Position numbers and translations under genes: made by a program. DNA of 64,000 nt. Origin: Caballeronia catudaia (GTDB taxonomy: Bacteria > Pseudomonadota > Gammaproteobacteria > Burkholderiales > Burkholderiaceae). The stretch spans positions 62,001 to 126,000 of the forward strand of contig NZ_FCOF02000015.1 of the NCBI RefSeq assembly GCF_001544755.2, given 5' to 3'. Shown piece by piece: positions 1 to 11,296 of this stretch (its first letter is position 1; every line of letters begins with the position of its first letter). The notes beneath the pieces are model-generated. The model saw only the letters and a program-made list of their open reading frames with translations. It did not search any database and was not told the origin of the DNA.

Positions 1-1
1 T

Positions 2-1285
2 CTGCTCGCCGCCACCGACGAAGCCGCGAAGCAGGACCGCCGCTTCACCCTGCCCGACGATGTGCGCAATCAGATGGCGGCGGGTCTCGCGAATTTCGTC
101 GACGGCAAGATCGAGCGCAGGTTCTGGGCGCCACGCAACGATCTCGACTACGAGAAGCTCGCGGCGATCGAGGCGTTGTCGCGCTACGGCCTCGCGCAGC
201 CGCGCATGCTCGACTCGATCACGGTCGCGCCGGACCAATGGCCGACGTCCGCGGTGCTCGATTACTACGCGATCCTGTCGCGCGTCGACGGCGTTCCGAA
301 TCGCGACGAGAAGCGCGCGCGGGCCGAGCAGATCATCCGCGCGCGTCTGACGTATCAGGGCACGCGCCTCACCTTCTCGACCGAGCGCGACGATCTATGG
401 TGGCTCATGACCGGCGCCGAAACCAACGCCGCGCGCACCGCGCTCCTTTTCGCCGACGCGTCCGGCTGGAAGGACGAGATGCCGCGCCTCATCGCGGGAT
501 TGCTCGCACTGCAGAAAAACGGCGCGTGGCAGACGACGACCGCCAATCTGTGGGGCGCGCTCGCGGTCGGCCGCTTCTCGCATGTGTTCGAGAGCACGCC
601 GGTAACGGGTCATACGTCGATTCAACTGGGCACGTCGACGCAAAGCGTGAACTGGAGTGGAGCAACAGCATCGCCCGCGCCCGCCCCGGCCACGCCCGCG
701 ACGAAGACGGCGAACGCACGCAGCGTGATGCTGCCGTGGTCGACGGGTTCGCTCACGCTGACGCAAGACGGCGCCGGCAAACCGTGGGCGACGATCGAAA
801 GTCTCGCGGCCGTCGCACTGAAGGCGCCGTTTGCGGCGGGCTATCGCATCGCGAAGACGGTCACGCCGGTCGATCCGGCCGTGAAAGGCGTGCTCTCGCG
901 CGGCGACATCGTGCGCGTGCATCTCGATATCGACGCGCAAAGCGACATGACCTGGGTCGTCGTGAACGATCCGATTCCCGCGGGCGCGACGATTCTCGGC
1001 TCGGGCCTCGGACGCGATTCGCAGGCGGCCACCCAAGGCGAAAAGCAGGATCGCGACGCATGGCCCGCGTTCGTGGAACGCGGCTTCGACGGCTATCGCG
1101 CGTACTACGGCTATCTGCCGAAAGGCAAGCTCAGGGTCGAATACACGATGCGCCTGAACAATCCGGGCACGTTCGGCCTGCCGCCGACGCGCGTCGAAGC
1201 GCTCTACGCGCCTTCGTCGTTCGGCGCGCTGCCGAATGCGCCCGTCGTTGTCAAACCCGTCGTCAAGCCGCTCGCCGCGAAGTGA
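2..1285 (+). CDS. Bacterial alpha-2-macroglobulin family protein, C-terminal part (5' end outside window)
   Basis: The reading frame is open from base 2, so only the last 427 codons of a much larger protein (family length about 1,500-2,000 residues) are visible. The first half resembles the helical thioester-type domain of bacterial alpha-2-macroglobulins; the end (FGLPPTRVEALYAPSSFG) resembles the C-terminal receptor-binding-like domain. These are periplasmic or lipid-anchored protease traps thought to guard the envelope. The stop lies 4 bases before the start of pbpC, a pairing known for this family, where a peptidoglycan synthase is thought to repair the wall while the macroglobulin traps invading proteases. 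The thioester motif and the signal or lipobox lie outside the window and cannot be checked. Confidence 0.85.
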   Translation: MLAATDEAAKQDRRFTLPDDVRNQMAAGLANFVDGKIERRFWAPRNDLDYEKLAAIEALSRYGLAQPRMLDSITVAPDQWPTSAVLDYYAILSRVDGVPNRDEKRARAEQIIRARLTYQGTRLTFSTERDDLWWLMTGAETNAARTALLFADASGWKDEMPRLIAGLLALQKNGAWQTTTANLWGALAVGRFSHVFESTPVTGHTSIQLGTSTQSVNWSGATASPAPAPATPATKTANARSVMLPWSTGSLTLTQDGAGKPWATIESLAAVALKAPFAAGYRIAKTVTPVDPAVKGVLSRGDIVRVHLDIDAQSDMTWVVVNDPIPAGATILGSGLGRDSQAATQGEKQDRDAWPAFVERGFDGYRAYYGYLPKGKLRVEYTMRLNNPGTFGLPPTRVEALYAPSSFGALPNAPVVVKPVVKPLAAK

Positions 1286-1289
1286 TGCG

Positions 1290-3500
1290 ATGAAACGCGC
1301 CGCTTGCATCCTCATCGCGTGCATGCTGTCGACGGCGGCGCACGCGTCGCCGGGCTTCGACGACGTGCGCGCGAAGTGGCGCAGCTCCGACTGGGTGCTG
1401 CTCGCCCGCGACGGCGAGCCGCTCGCGCGCGCGCGCATCGACAAGAACGCGCGGCGCGGCGACTGGGTCGCGCTCGCGGACGTGTCGCCGGCGTTGCGCG
1501 AGGCTATCGTCGTATCGGAGGACAAGCGCTTTTACGAGCACGCGGGCGTCGACTGGCGCGGGGCGGCCGCCGCCGCGTGGGGCAATCTGTGGAATACGCG
1601 CACACGCGGCGCGTCCACGGTGACGATGCAACTCACGAGCCTCATCGACGACGAAGGCAAACCGGCGGGACGTCGCTCCATCGGCGAAAAAGCGCAGCAG
1701 ACGGTCGGCGCGCTGTGGCTCGAACGAAGTTGGCGCAAGGATCAGATTCTCGAGGCGTATCTGAATCTCGTGCCGTTTCGCGGTGAGATCGTCGGGTTGT
1801 CGGCGCTGTCGCAGACGCTCTTCGGCAAGGCGCCTTCCGGTCTCGACGAACGCGAGGCCGCGCTCGCCGCCGCGCTGGTGCGCGCGCCGAACGCGCCGTA
1901 TCCGAAAGTCGCCGCGCGTGCGTGCGTGATCCTGCGCGACATGCAGGCGCTGCACGGCGCCCGTACCTTCGATCCATGCGACACCCTGAGCGGCTACGTT
2001 CAGCTCTCGCTCACGCGCACGGCGTCCGCGCCCGCTTTTGCTCAGGGCGACGACGCGCTCGCGCCGCATCTCGCGCGGCGCATCGCGGGCGAAGCGCATC
2101 CGGCGGCGGGCGCGCGCGTGCGCTCCACCGTCGATGCGCGCCTGCAACGCTTCACGCGCGACACGCTCGCGCGCACGCTCGCCGAACTGAACGCGCGGGC
2201 GCATCCGCGCAACGTGCACGATGCGGCGGCCATCGTGATCGACAACCGATCGGGCGATGTGCTCGCGTGGGTCGGCTCGGCGGGCGGGTCGTCGAACGCG
2301 CCGGAAGTCGATGCCGTGCTGGCCGCACGTCAGGCCGGCTCGACGCTCAAGCCCTTCCTCTACGCACAGGCCATCGACGAAAAGCGCGTCACCGCCGCCA
2401 CCTTGCTCGACGACGCGCCGCTCGATCTCGCGACCGGCGGCGGCCTCTATATCCCGCAGAACTACGATCACGATTTCAAGGGCTGGGTGAGCGTGCGCAC
2501 GGCGCTCGGCTCGTCGCTGAACGTGCCGGCGGTGCGCACGCTCGTGATGGTCACGCCGCATCGTTTCGCGAAGACGCTCGTCGCGCTCGGCCTGCCCTTG
2601 TCGAAGGCGGGCGATTACTACGGGTTCAGCCTCGCGCTCGGCAGCGCCGATGTCACGCTTGCGACGCTCGCCAATGCGTATCGCACGCTCGCGAACGGCG
2701 GCGTCGCGCGGCCGGTTTTCGATCTCGCGGACCATCGCGAGGCGCCCGAAGGCACGCGCGTATTCAGTCCGGAGGCGAGCTTCATCGTCACGGACATCCT
2801 CGCCGACAACAACGCGCGCACGCGCACCTTCGGCTTCGACAGCGTGCTCGCGACGCGCACCTTCAGCGCGGTGAAGACCGGCACCAGCAAGGACATGCGC
2901 GACAACTGGGCGGTCGGTTTCACGTCGCGATACACCGTGGGCGTGTGGGTCGGCAATGCCGACGGAGCGCCGATGTGGGACGTTTCAGGCGTGACAGGCG
3001 CGGCGCCGGCATGGAACGCGATCGTCAACTATCTGAACCGGCGATCGGATAGCCAGGCGCCGCGTGCCCCGGCGGGCGTGATTGCGACGCGCGTAACGTA
3101 TCAGAACGATATCGAACCGGCGCGCAGCGAGTGGTTCGTGCGTGGCACGCAGATGAGCGACATCGGCCTGACGGCGAATGCGGCGCAGACCGCGCGCGGC
3201 GCATCGGCCGATGCACTGGCGGCACGCATCGGCGCGCCGACGAACGGCACGATCTTCGCGCTCGATCCGGATATCCCGCCGGCCCGGCAGCGCGTGTGGT
3301 TCGAGCGCGCGGGCAGCGGCGCGCGCCTCGCGTGGCGGCTCGACGGCAAGCCGTACGGCCACGACGCCCGCGCCGCATGGCTGCCGTGGCCGGGCCGTCA
3401 CGTGCTGGAACTGGTCGATGCCAAGGGCGAAGTCGTCGATAAAGTCGGCTTCGAGGTTCGCGGCGCGTTCGCGAAAACCGTCGCCCGCGCATCCCGATGA
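1290..3500 (+). CDS. pbpC: Penicillin-binding protein 1C (bifunctional transglycosylase/transpeptidase)
   Basis: A class A penicillin-binding protein of 736 residues that polymerises and cross-links peptidoglycan in the periplasm. The start chosen is the ATG 4 bases after the upstream stop, which gives a signal or anchor segment (about residues 1-19) ending AHA. The GT51 transglycosylase domain shows the catalytic Glu around residue 77 (SEDKRFYEHAG) and RGASTVTMQL at about 107-116. The transpeptidase domain has the active serine in STLK (about 351-354), SSLN (408-411) and KTGTS (529-533). The C-terminal 150 residues fit the PBP1C-specific BiPBP_C domain. All catalytic motifs are intact. The gene is almost certainly co-transcribed with the alpha-2-macroglobulin gene before it. 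Confidence 0.95.
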   Translation: MKRAACILIACMLSTAAHASPGFDDVRAKWRSSDWVLLARDGEPLARARIDKNARRGDWVALADVSPALREAIVVSEDKRFYEHAGVDWRGAAAAAWGNLWNTRTRGASTVTMQLTSLIDDEGKPAGRRSIGEKAQQTVGALWLERSWRKDQILEAYLNLVPFRGEIVGLSALSQTLFGKAPSGLDEREAALAAALVRAPNAPYPKVAARACVILRDMQALHGARTFDPCDTLSGYVQLSLTRTASAPAFAQGDDALAPHLARRIAGEAHPAAGARVRSTVDARLQRFTRDTLARTLAELNARAHPRNVHDAAAIVIDNRSGDVLAWVGSAGGSSNAPEVDAVLAARQAGSTLKPFLYAQAIDEKRVTAATLLDDAPLDLATGGGLYIPQNYDHDFKGWVSVRTALGSSLNVPAVRTLVMVTPHRFAKTLVALGLPLSKAGDYYGFSLALGSADVTLATLANAYRTLANGGVARPVFDLADHREAPEGTRVFSPEASFIVTDILADNNARTRTFGFDSVLATRTFSAVKTGTSKDMRDNWAVGFTSRYTVGVWVGNADGAPMWDVSGVTGAAPAWNAIVNYLNRRSDSQAPRAPAGVIATRVTYQNDIEPARSEWFVRGTQMSDIGLTANAAQTARGASADALAARIGAPTNGTIFALDPDIPPARQRVWFERAGSGARLAWRLDGKPYGHDARAAWLPWPGRHVLELVDAKGEVVDKVGFEVRGAFAKTVARASR

Positions 3501-3719
3501 TGTGCGGCGCGAACGTTGCGCTGGCGGAAACCGCGACGTCATCCGTCCGGCGTTGCGCAACGTTAAAGATTGTGCGGGAAGCGCGGCGCACGCGACGGGG
3601 TCGTGCACAATGCGGACCGTCATCGTTCGGGACGGTTTTTTGCCCTATGCTTAACGGCAACTTTCCGATCGGCCCGAACTTATCGATCTATCCTTTCTTC
3701 TTAAGTCTGGAGTGCCGTC

Positions 3720-4307
3720 ATGCTGAAAAAGCTGTTGATGCTGTGCCTGGCGTTCATGGTGTCGATCGGCGTCGCGTTTGCCGCGGTCGATGTCAATACC
3801 GCCGATCAAGCCGCGCTGGATTCGGTCAAAGGTCTGGGGCCGGTGAAGTCGAAAGCGATCATCGACGAGCGCACGAAGAACGGTCCGTTCAAGGACGCCG
3901 ACGATCTCGCGACCCGCGTCAAGGGTCTCGGCACGAAGTCCGTTGCGAATCTTGAGCAGAACGGCCTGACGATCGGCGGCTCGTCACTGCCGCCGACGGG
4001 CAAAACGTCCAAGCCCACGACGACGCAAGGCGGCAGCGCCGCGCCGAACTCGACGGTCAAATCTTCGACAGCGGCCACCGCCGCGACCTCGCCTGCGGCC
4101 ACGACGGCGCCGACGCCGGCCACGACGCCCGCCGCGTCCGCCACGCCTGCATCGGGCACGAAGGCATCGAAGAAATCGAAGAAGGAAAGCGCAGCGGCGA
4201 CGACAGCGACTGCATCGAGCCCCGCAGCCGCCAGCGACGCGAAACCCGCCAAATCGAAACGCACCAAGAAAGACAAGGCCGCCAGCGCCGCGGCCGCCAG
4301 TCAGTGA
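3720..4307 (+). CDS. Secreted helix-hairpin-helix (ComEA-like) protein with low-complexity tail
   Basis: 195 residues. Residues 1-21 form a signal peptide ending VAFA. Residues 22-85 are a helix-hairpin-helix DNA-binding domain of the ComEA type (VDVNTADQAALDSVKGLGPV, then a second hairpin around VKGLGTKSVANL). The rest is an unusual tail of Thr, Ala, Pro and Ser with a final Lys-rich stretch (SKKSKKES, KSKRTKKDK), probably disordered and positively charged. Such short ComEA-like proteins are common in Burkholderiales. A role in periplasmic DNA binding or uptake is plausible from the fold, but nothing else of the competence system is nearby. A purine-poor but recognisable ribosome-binding site (tctggagtg) sits about 10 bases before the ATG. 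Confidence 0.85.
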   Translation: MLKKLLMLCLAFMVSIGVAFAAVDVNTADQAALDSVKGLGPVKSKAIIDERTKNGPFKDADDLATRVKGLGTKSVANLEQNGLTIGGSSLPPTGKTSKPTTTQGGSAAPNSTVKSSTAATAATSPAATTAPTPATTPAASATPASGTKASKKSKKESAAATTATASSPAAASDAKPAKSKRTKKDKAASAAAASQ

Positions 4308-4460
4308 TTCTTCGGGGAACCTTATCGAAGGGAAATTGCCTTCGCAGGATCATCGTCGAACGGCCGCTCGCGGCCGATGCCCGCGCCGCCGCGCCTCGAC
4401 TCCATCCGGATGCGGCGGCGCGAGCGAACCCACCCCGTAACCTTTCGTAGTGAGACCGCC

Positions 4461-4919
4461 ATGAGCCTACTCGATATCCTCGCTTCTTCCCTCGGCAATT
4501 CGTCGCAACAAGGCGGGCAACCTGCCCAGTCCGGCCAGGCCGCGCTGATCGCGGTGGCGATGCAATTCATCAACAGCCAGCCGGGCGGCATCATGGGTTT
4601 GATCCAGCGTTTTCAGCAGCATGGCGCGGGCGATGTCGTCCAGTCGTGGATCGGCACCGGCGAGAACAAGCCCATCAGCCCCGGCACGCTCACGAACGTG
4701 CTCGGTGAGGACAATGTCGGTGCGCTCGCGCAGAAGGCCGGCGTCTCGGGCGATCAACTCTCGGGCATGCTGGCGGCGGTGCTTCCGCATATCGTCGACC
4801 GCGCGACGCCGAACGGCCAGGTGCCGCCCGAAGGCCAGCTCGATCTGACCGGCGTGCTCGGTTCGCTCGGCGGCCTCGCCGGTCTCTTCGGCAAGAGCGA
4901 AGAGCCGAAGCAGGGTTAA
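4461..4919 (+). CDS. YidB / DUF937 family protein
   Basis: 152 residues beginning MSLLDILASSLGN, the usual start of this family; an in-frame upstream methionine at 4377 is rejected because it lacks the conserved N-terminus. The body matches DUF937/YidB proteins: a Gly/Gln-rich linker, then GGIMGLIQRFQQHGAGDVVQSW, the family signature, followed by VLGEDNVGALAQKAGVS and a hydrophobic Gly/Leu C-terminus. No enzymatic function is established for the family and it has no signal peptide here. It is transcribed alone and followed at once by a strong terminator. Confidence 0.85.
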   Translation: MSLLDILASSLGNSSQQGGQPAQSGQAALIAVAMQFINSQPGGIMGLIQRFQQHGAGDVVQSWIGTGENKPISPGTLTNVLGEDNVGALAQKAGVSGDQLSGMLAAVLPHIVDRATPNGQVPPEGQLDLTGVLGSLGGLAGLFGKSEEPKQG

Positions 4920-4941
4920 GCGCGTTTTTCCTTTTTTGTTT

Positions 4942-4978
4942 AAAAACCCCGCAGGCTGTGCGCCGTGCGGGGTTTTTG
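4942..4978. terminator. Bidirectional Rho-independent terminator between yidB-like gene and clpB
   Basis: An A-run, an inverted repeat (aaaaaccccgca ... tgcggggttttt) and a T-run form a symmetric hairpin between two convergent genes, so it can stop transcription from both sides. Confidence 0.9.
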
Positions 4979-5002
4979 CTTTTCGGGCGGCAGCACCGCG
5001 CC

Positions 5003-7600
<2,598 letters not shown>

Positions 7601-7630
7601 TTTTCGAAGCTCCAATTCTGAATACGATCA

Positions 7631-7658
7631 AAATGAGGCGCTTTTTGTCACTTTCAAG
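7631..7658 (-). promoter_or_regulatory. Sigma-32 heat-shock promoter of clpB
   Basis: Reading the minus strand, CTTGAAA (7658-7652), 13 bases, then CCTCATTT (7638-7631). The RpoH consensus is CTTGAAA, 11-16 bases, CCCCATnT. The site lies just before the clpB ATG at 7600, so the position also fits. Confidence 0.85.
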
Positions 7659-7737
7659 CACGGTTTAGCTCGATAAGTGCATTTTTTGCTCTTCGACAAT
7701 CATGGGCGCGGCCGCGCCGGACGCGAGACCGCTCCGA

Positions 7738-8232
7738 TCAGGAGGGCACGCCGCCGGGCGCGAGCGCGTCCGCCGGAATCCGCGCGATAGTGGCGATGCC
7801 CAGCAGCGCCGCAAGCTCGTTCGCCGGGTGCGCGAGCTCGCCGACCGTGTGCTTGTCGAGCTCGGCGAGAAACGCGTCGCGCGCGGCCGCGAGCACGCCG
7901 CGCAAGCGGCAGTGCGGCTGAATCACGCAGGGCTGTGTCGCGACGCCCCTGTCCGCGAAGCAGCCGACGATCGCGAAGTCGCTCTCGGTCTTGCGCACGA
8001 TCTCGCCGATCGTGAGATCGTTCGAGCGCGCCGAGAGCCGCAGCCCGCCGTTGCGTCCGCGCACCGTTTCGACCCAGCCCAGCTCGCCCAATTGCTGGAC
8101 GATCTTCATCAAATGATTCTTCGAAATGCCGAAGGCGTCCGAGATTTCCTGGATCGTCGAGAGGCCGGAAGGCCGGACGGAGAGATACAGCAGAGCGCGC
8201 AGCGCGTAATCGGTATAGTCGGTGAGTCGCAT
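7738..8232 (-). CDS. nsrR: Rrf2-family nitric-oxide-responsive repressor NsrR
   Basis: 164 residues. The winged helix-turn-helix starts MRLTDYTDYALRALLYL and contains ISDAFGISKNHLMKIVQQL, both typical of NsrR. Three cysteines occur in the NsrR pattern (GCFADRG..., PCVIQPHCRL), the ligands for the NO-sensitive Fe-S cluster in this family. This places it with NsrR rather than IscR, whose cysteine spacing is different. The gene is divergent from a truncated haemoglobin gene, supporting a role in nitrosative-stress control. The C-terminal 20 residues (RIPADALAPGGVPS) are a slightly longer tail than usual. Identification rests on motif recognition only. Confidence 0.85.
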   Translation of the reverse strand: MRLTDYTDYALRALLYLSVRPSGLSTIQEISDAFGISKNHLMKIVQQLGELGWVETVRGRNGGLRLSARSNDLTIGEIVRKTESDFAIVGCFADRGVATQPCVIQPHCRLRGVLAAARDAFLAELDKHTVGELAHPANELAALLGIATIARIPADALAPGGVPS

Positions 8233-8562
8233 GGTGTCGCGCGATTGGAATTGGGGTTAAGCGCCTCGGCGCATCGACGAACAGCGGAGCAGCGAGAAGG
8301 ACCCGGACGGAAGCGGCGTCATGCCGCGCCGCTCCGAAAGTCCGCGCGGCGGCAAGGGAGATGACTTTCGCCCGGCCGCCCGAGGGCTACTATCCGCACG
8401 CGGGCTGGCACAATGGAGCCGGTACGGCATCCGCCAGTCGCAGTAACCGTAACAGGGAAGCCTCGCGCGGGTAACCGCCATTGTGCTTCATATCGCCGCC
8501 TTTCGTCAGCAAAACACCGGCTGGCGGTTCGAACCGCCGACCGATCGCACTACAGCCTTGCC
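8233..8562. other. Divergent intergenic region between nsrR and globin gene
   Basis: 330 bases with no credible gene. It must hold the promoters of both divergent genes. The one clear structure is a 16-bp perfect palindrome close to the globin start, listed separately. No classic A/T-rich NsrR box was seen. Confidence 0.7.
8523..8538. promoter_or_regulatory. Perfect 16-bp palindrome upstream of globin gene
   Basis: ggcggttcgaaccgcc reads the same on both strands and lies 25 bases before the globin ATG. Position and symmetry suit an operator for a dimeric regulator, but it is much richer in G/C than known NsrR sites. Confidence 0.5.
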
Positions 8563-9105
8563 ATGAACTCAGATCCACAGCCCGCCGCGACCGCGCGGGA
8601 ACGCGAACCCAGCGAGGCCAACGTCCGCGCGCTGGTCGAGGCCTTCTACCGCCGGGTCGACGACGACCCGCTCCTCGGCCCGATCTTTTCCCGCGCGCTG
8701 ACGGGCCGCTGGGACGAGCATCTCGCGAAGATGACCACGTTCTGGTCGAGCCTCGTGCTCGGGTCGAAGCAATATCGGGGGAACGTGCAGGAGGCGCATC
8801 GGCCGATCGACGATATCGAGCCGCGTCACTTCGCGCGCTGGCTGTCGCTTTTTCTGAACACGGTGGAAGCGCGTTACGAGCCCGCCGCCGCCGTGCAGTT
8901 CATGGAGCCCGCGCTGCGCATCGCGCAGAGCCTGCAGCTCAGCAAGTTCGGCTGGGATTATCAGATTCCCGTCGAGCAGCAGGCGCTGCTCACGGCGCTC
9001 AAGCGCCAGCGCACGGGCGGTGCGCCCGAACCGCGGTTTCCCGAACGGCCGGACGCCGAGCCGTTTCCGGCGAAATTCGTCGGCAAATCGGTCGACGACG
9101 CGTAG
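8563..9105 (+). CDS. Group III truncated haemoglobin
   Basis: 180 residues from an ATG that begins MNSDPQPAATARERE; the upstream in-frame extension is arginine-rich filler and is rejected. The segment VRALVEAFYRRVDDDPLLGPIF, then MTTFWSSLVLGSKQYRGN and a histidine-bearing helix (HFARWLSLF, the likely proximal His) match class III truncated globins such as Campylobacter Ctb. These bind O2 and NO and help in nitrosative stress or oxygen handling at low tension. The C-terminal 45 residues are a Pro/Arg-rich extension with no globin match. Divergent pairing with nsrR supports the NO link. Confidence 0.85.
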   Translation: MNSDPQPAATAREREPSEANVRALVEAFYRRVDDDPLLGPIFSRALTGRWDEHLAKMTTFWSSLVLGSKQYRGNVQEAHRPIDDIEPRHFARWLSLFLNTVEARYEPAAAVQFMEPALRIAQSLQLSKFGWDYQIPVEQQALLTALKRQRTGGAPEPRFPERPDAEPFPAKFVGKSVDDA

Positions 9106-9123
9106 CGCACTTCAAGGCGCGCT

Positions 9124-9597
9124 TCAGGGCTTCGCGCCCTGCCAGCGGGCGAGCGCCGCGTCGTCGGATTCGCGCGCATCGACCCAGCGTTCGCCGGCTT
9201 GCGTCTTTTCCTTCTTCCAGAACGGCGCCTGCGTCTTCAGATAATCCATCACGAAGGCGCAGGATTCGAACGCCTCGGCGCGATGCATCGCGGTCGTCGC
9301 GACGAGCACGATCTGATCGAGCGGCTTCAGCTTTCCCACGCGATGCACGATCAGCACGTCGGAGCCGCGCCAGCGCTCGCGCGCCTGATCTGCGATGGCT
9401 TCCAGCGACTTTTCCGTCATGCCGGGATAGTGCTCCAGCTCCATCGTCTCGACGGCGCTGCCCTCGTTCAGATCGCGTACCGTGCCGACGAAGCACGCAA
9501 CCGCCCCCACTTTCGGATTGTCGGCGCGCAGTGCGGCGACTTCCGCGCCGATGTCGAAATCGGCTTCCTGCACGCGGATCTTGGCGTGTGTCGACAT
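9124..9597 (-). CDS. moaE: Molybdopterin synthase catalytic (large) subunit MoaE
   Basis: 157 residues. MoaE dimerises and, with thiocarboxylated MoaD, inserts the two sulfurs of molybdopterin into precursor Z. Family marks visible: GAVACFVGTVRD, ELEHYPGMTEKSL, VGKLKPLDQIV, and the catalytic region DYLKTQAPFWKKE with the conserved lysines. The start lies 3 bases after the moaD stop, so the genes are translated from one message moeA-moaD-moaE. Confidence 0.96.
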   Translation of the reverse strand: MSTHAKIRVQEADFDIGAEVAALRADNPKVGAVACFVGTVRDLNEGSAVETMELEHYPGMTEKSLEAIADQARERWRGSDVLIVHRVGKLKPLDQIVLVATTAMHRAEAFESCAFVMDYLKTQAPFWKKEKTQAGERWVDARESDDAALARWQGAKP

Positions 9598-9600
9598 CGC

Positions 9601-9858
9601 TCAGCCACCCGTGACAGGCGGAAAGAACGCGACCTCGCACCCTTCCGTGATGCGTTGCGACGGCCCCGTCATCACGTGATTGCAGGCCATGCGCAGCGCG
9701 CGGCCCTCGGCGAGCGCCTCTTCCCACATGCCGCCGCGCATGCGCAGCCACGCGCGCACGTCACCGACGTTGACCACCGTATCCGGCACCGTGACCGTCT
9801 CGTTCGCGACGCCCAATGCCTCGCGCACGCTCGCAAAAAACCTCAGATCGATCTTCAT
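9601..9858 (-). CDS. moaD: Molybdopterin synthase sulfur carrier subunit MoaD
   Basis: 85 residues with a ubiquitin-like fold: MKIDLRFFASVREALG at the start and the obligatory C-terminal Gly-Gly (FFPPVTGG) that is adenylated and converted to a thiocarboxylate. It begins 4 bases after the moeA stop codon and ends 3 bases before moaE, i.e. a tightly packed operon. Confidence 0.96.
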   Translation of the reverse strand: MKIDLRFFASVREALGVANETVTVPDTVVNVGDVRAWLRMRGGMWEEALAEGRALRMACNHVMTGPSQRITEGCEVAFFPPVTGG

Positions 9859-9862
9859 TTCT

Positions 9863-11125
9863 CTACCGCATCAGTTCTGAAAAGGGGATGAAGCGCACGA
9901 TTTCGCCTTCGCTTATCGCATGATTCGGCGGATTGTCGATGAGACCGTCGCCCCAGACGGTCGATGTCAGCACGGCCGAACTCTGATTCTCGAAGAGATC
10001 GAGCCCGCCCGACTCGTTCACGCGCGCACGCAGGAATTCGTTGCGGCGATCGCCCTTCTTCTGGCTGAAGTCGGCGCGCATCGAGTAGACGCGCGGCGCG
10101 ACGTTCTCCCCGCCCGCGAGACGCAGTAGAAAAGGCCGCACGAACAGCAGGAACGTGCAGAAGCTCGACACCGGATTGCCGGGCAAGCCGATGAAATACG
10201 CCTCGCTTACCGAAGCCCCGCGCCGCACCGCGCCGAATGCGAGCGGCTTGCCCGGCTTCATCGCGATCTGCCACATCGAAATGCGTCCTTCGGCTTCCAC
10301 CGCCGGTTTCACGTGATCTTCCTCGCCGACCGACACGCCGCCGCACGTCAGGATCAGATCGTGGTCGATGGCGGCGCGCCGCAGCGTCTCGCGCGTCGCG
10401 TCCAGGCGATCCGGCACGATGCCGAGATCCGTCACATCGCAGCCGAGCTTCGCGAGCAGCGCGCTGAGTGTGAAACGGTTGGAGTTGTAGATCGCGCCGG
10501 GTTCGAGCGGCTCGCCGGGCATGCGCAGTTCGTCGCCGGTGAAGAAGATCGCGACGCGCACTCGGCGCACGACATCCAGTTGCGCGCACCCGACCGATGC
10601 CGCGAGCCCGAGCGCCTGCGGCGTCAGGCGCGTGCCCGCGGGCAGGATGACCGAATCGCGCCGGATGTCCGCGCCTTGCCGCGTGATCCATTCGCCCGCG
10701 GCTGGCGTCTGCGCGAACGCGACGCGCCGGTCGTCCGAAACCTGCGCCATCTCCTGCATCACGACCGTGTCCGCGCCGGGCGGCACGGTTGCGCCCGTAA
10801 AGATGCGCGCGGCGGTACCCGCCGCGAGCGGCTCGGCCGCATGGCCCGCGGGAATGCGCTGCGACACCGGCAACGCGACGGGTGCGCTTTCGGTCGCTCC
10901 GGCGAGATCGGCGGCGCGGACCGCATAGCCGTCCATCGAGCTGGTGTGCATCGGCGGGACGTCGAGCGGCGAAGTGACGTCGGCGGCGAGCACGCGATTC
11001 TGCGCGTCGAGCGTCGCGACGCGCTCGCGCCCTTCGACCCGGCGCGCGGCGTCGAGCAGACGGCTGAGCGCTTCGCTCGTGGCGAGCATCGGAGGACGGC
11101 GGGAAGCGGTGGGCGTGGATGACAT
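9863..11125 (-). CDS. moeA: Molybdopterin molybdenumtransferase MoeA
   Basis: 420 residues. MoeA inserts molybdate into adenylylated molybdopterin to complete the cofactor. Chosen start is MSSTPTASRRPPM; a second methionine 12 residues on is possible, while the longer frame upstream is not MoeA-like. Visible signatures are PPMHTSSMDGYAVRAADL, GAVRRG near the end of the nucleotide domain, and LTCGGVSVGEEDHVK in the molybdopterin-binding domain. It heads the moeA-moaD-moaE operon; moaA/B/C and mobA are not in the window. The promoter must lie in the 171 bases shared with the divergent Nudix gene. Confidence 0.95.
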   Translation of the reverse strand: MSSTPTASRRPPMLATSEALSRLLDAARRVEGRERVATLDAQNRVLAADVTSPLDVPPMHTSSMDGYAVRAADLAGATESAPVALPVSQRIPAGHAAEPLAAGTAARIFTGATVPPGADTVVMQEMAQVSDDRRVAFAQTPAAGEWITRQGADIRRDSVILPAGTRLTPQALGLAASVGCAQLDVVRRVRVAIFFTGDELRMPGEPLEPGAIYNSNRFTLSALLAKLGCDVTDLGIVPDRLDATRETLRRAAIDHDLILTCGGVSVGEEDHVKPAVEAEGRISMWQIAMKPGKPLAFGAVRRGASVSEAYFIGLPGNPVSSFCTFLLFVRPFLLRLAGGENVAPRVYSMRADFSQKKGDRRNEFLRARVNESGGLDLFENQSSAVLTSTVWGDGLIDNPPNHAISEGEIVRFIPFSELMR

Positions 11126-11296
11126 GAAGTTCGCTCGGGCGCTCGATGCGCCTCGATATGGAAAGAGCAGTGAACTATTGTAGCGAGAAGGCAGGCACTG
11201 CACGTCGTCCGCGGGAAGCCGTCCATGACGCCAGGGCGCCTCAAAGCCGCCGCAGTGCGGTGATACACTCGCACCAAACTTCCCACGTCCATTTCC

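Noticed and set aside
8404..8420. TGGCAC motif upstream of the globin gene as a sigma-54 promoter
   Set aside because: Spacing between GG and GC is 9, not 10, so it does not fit RpoN.
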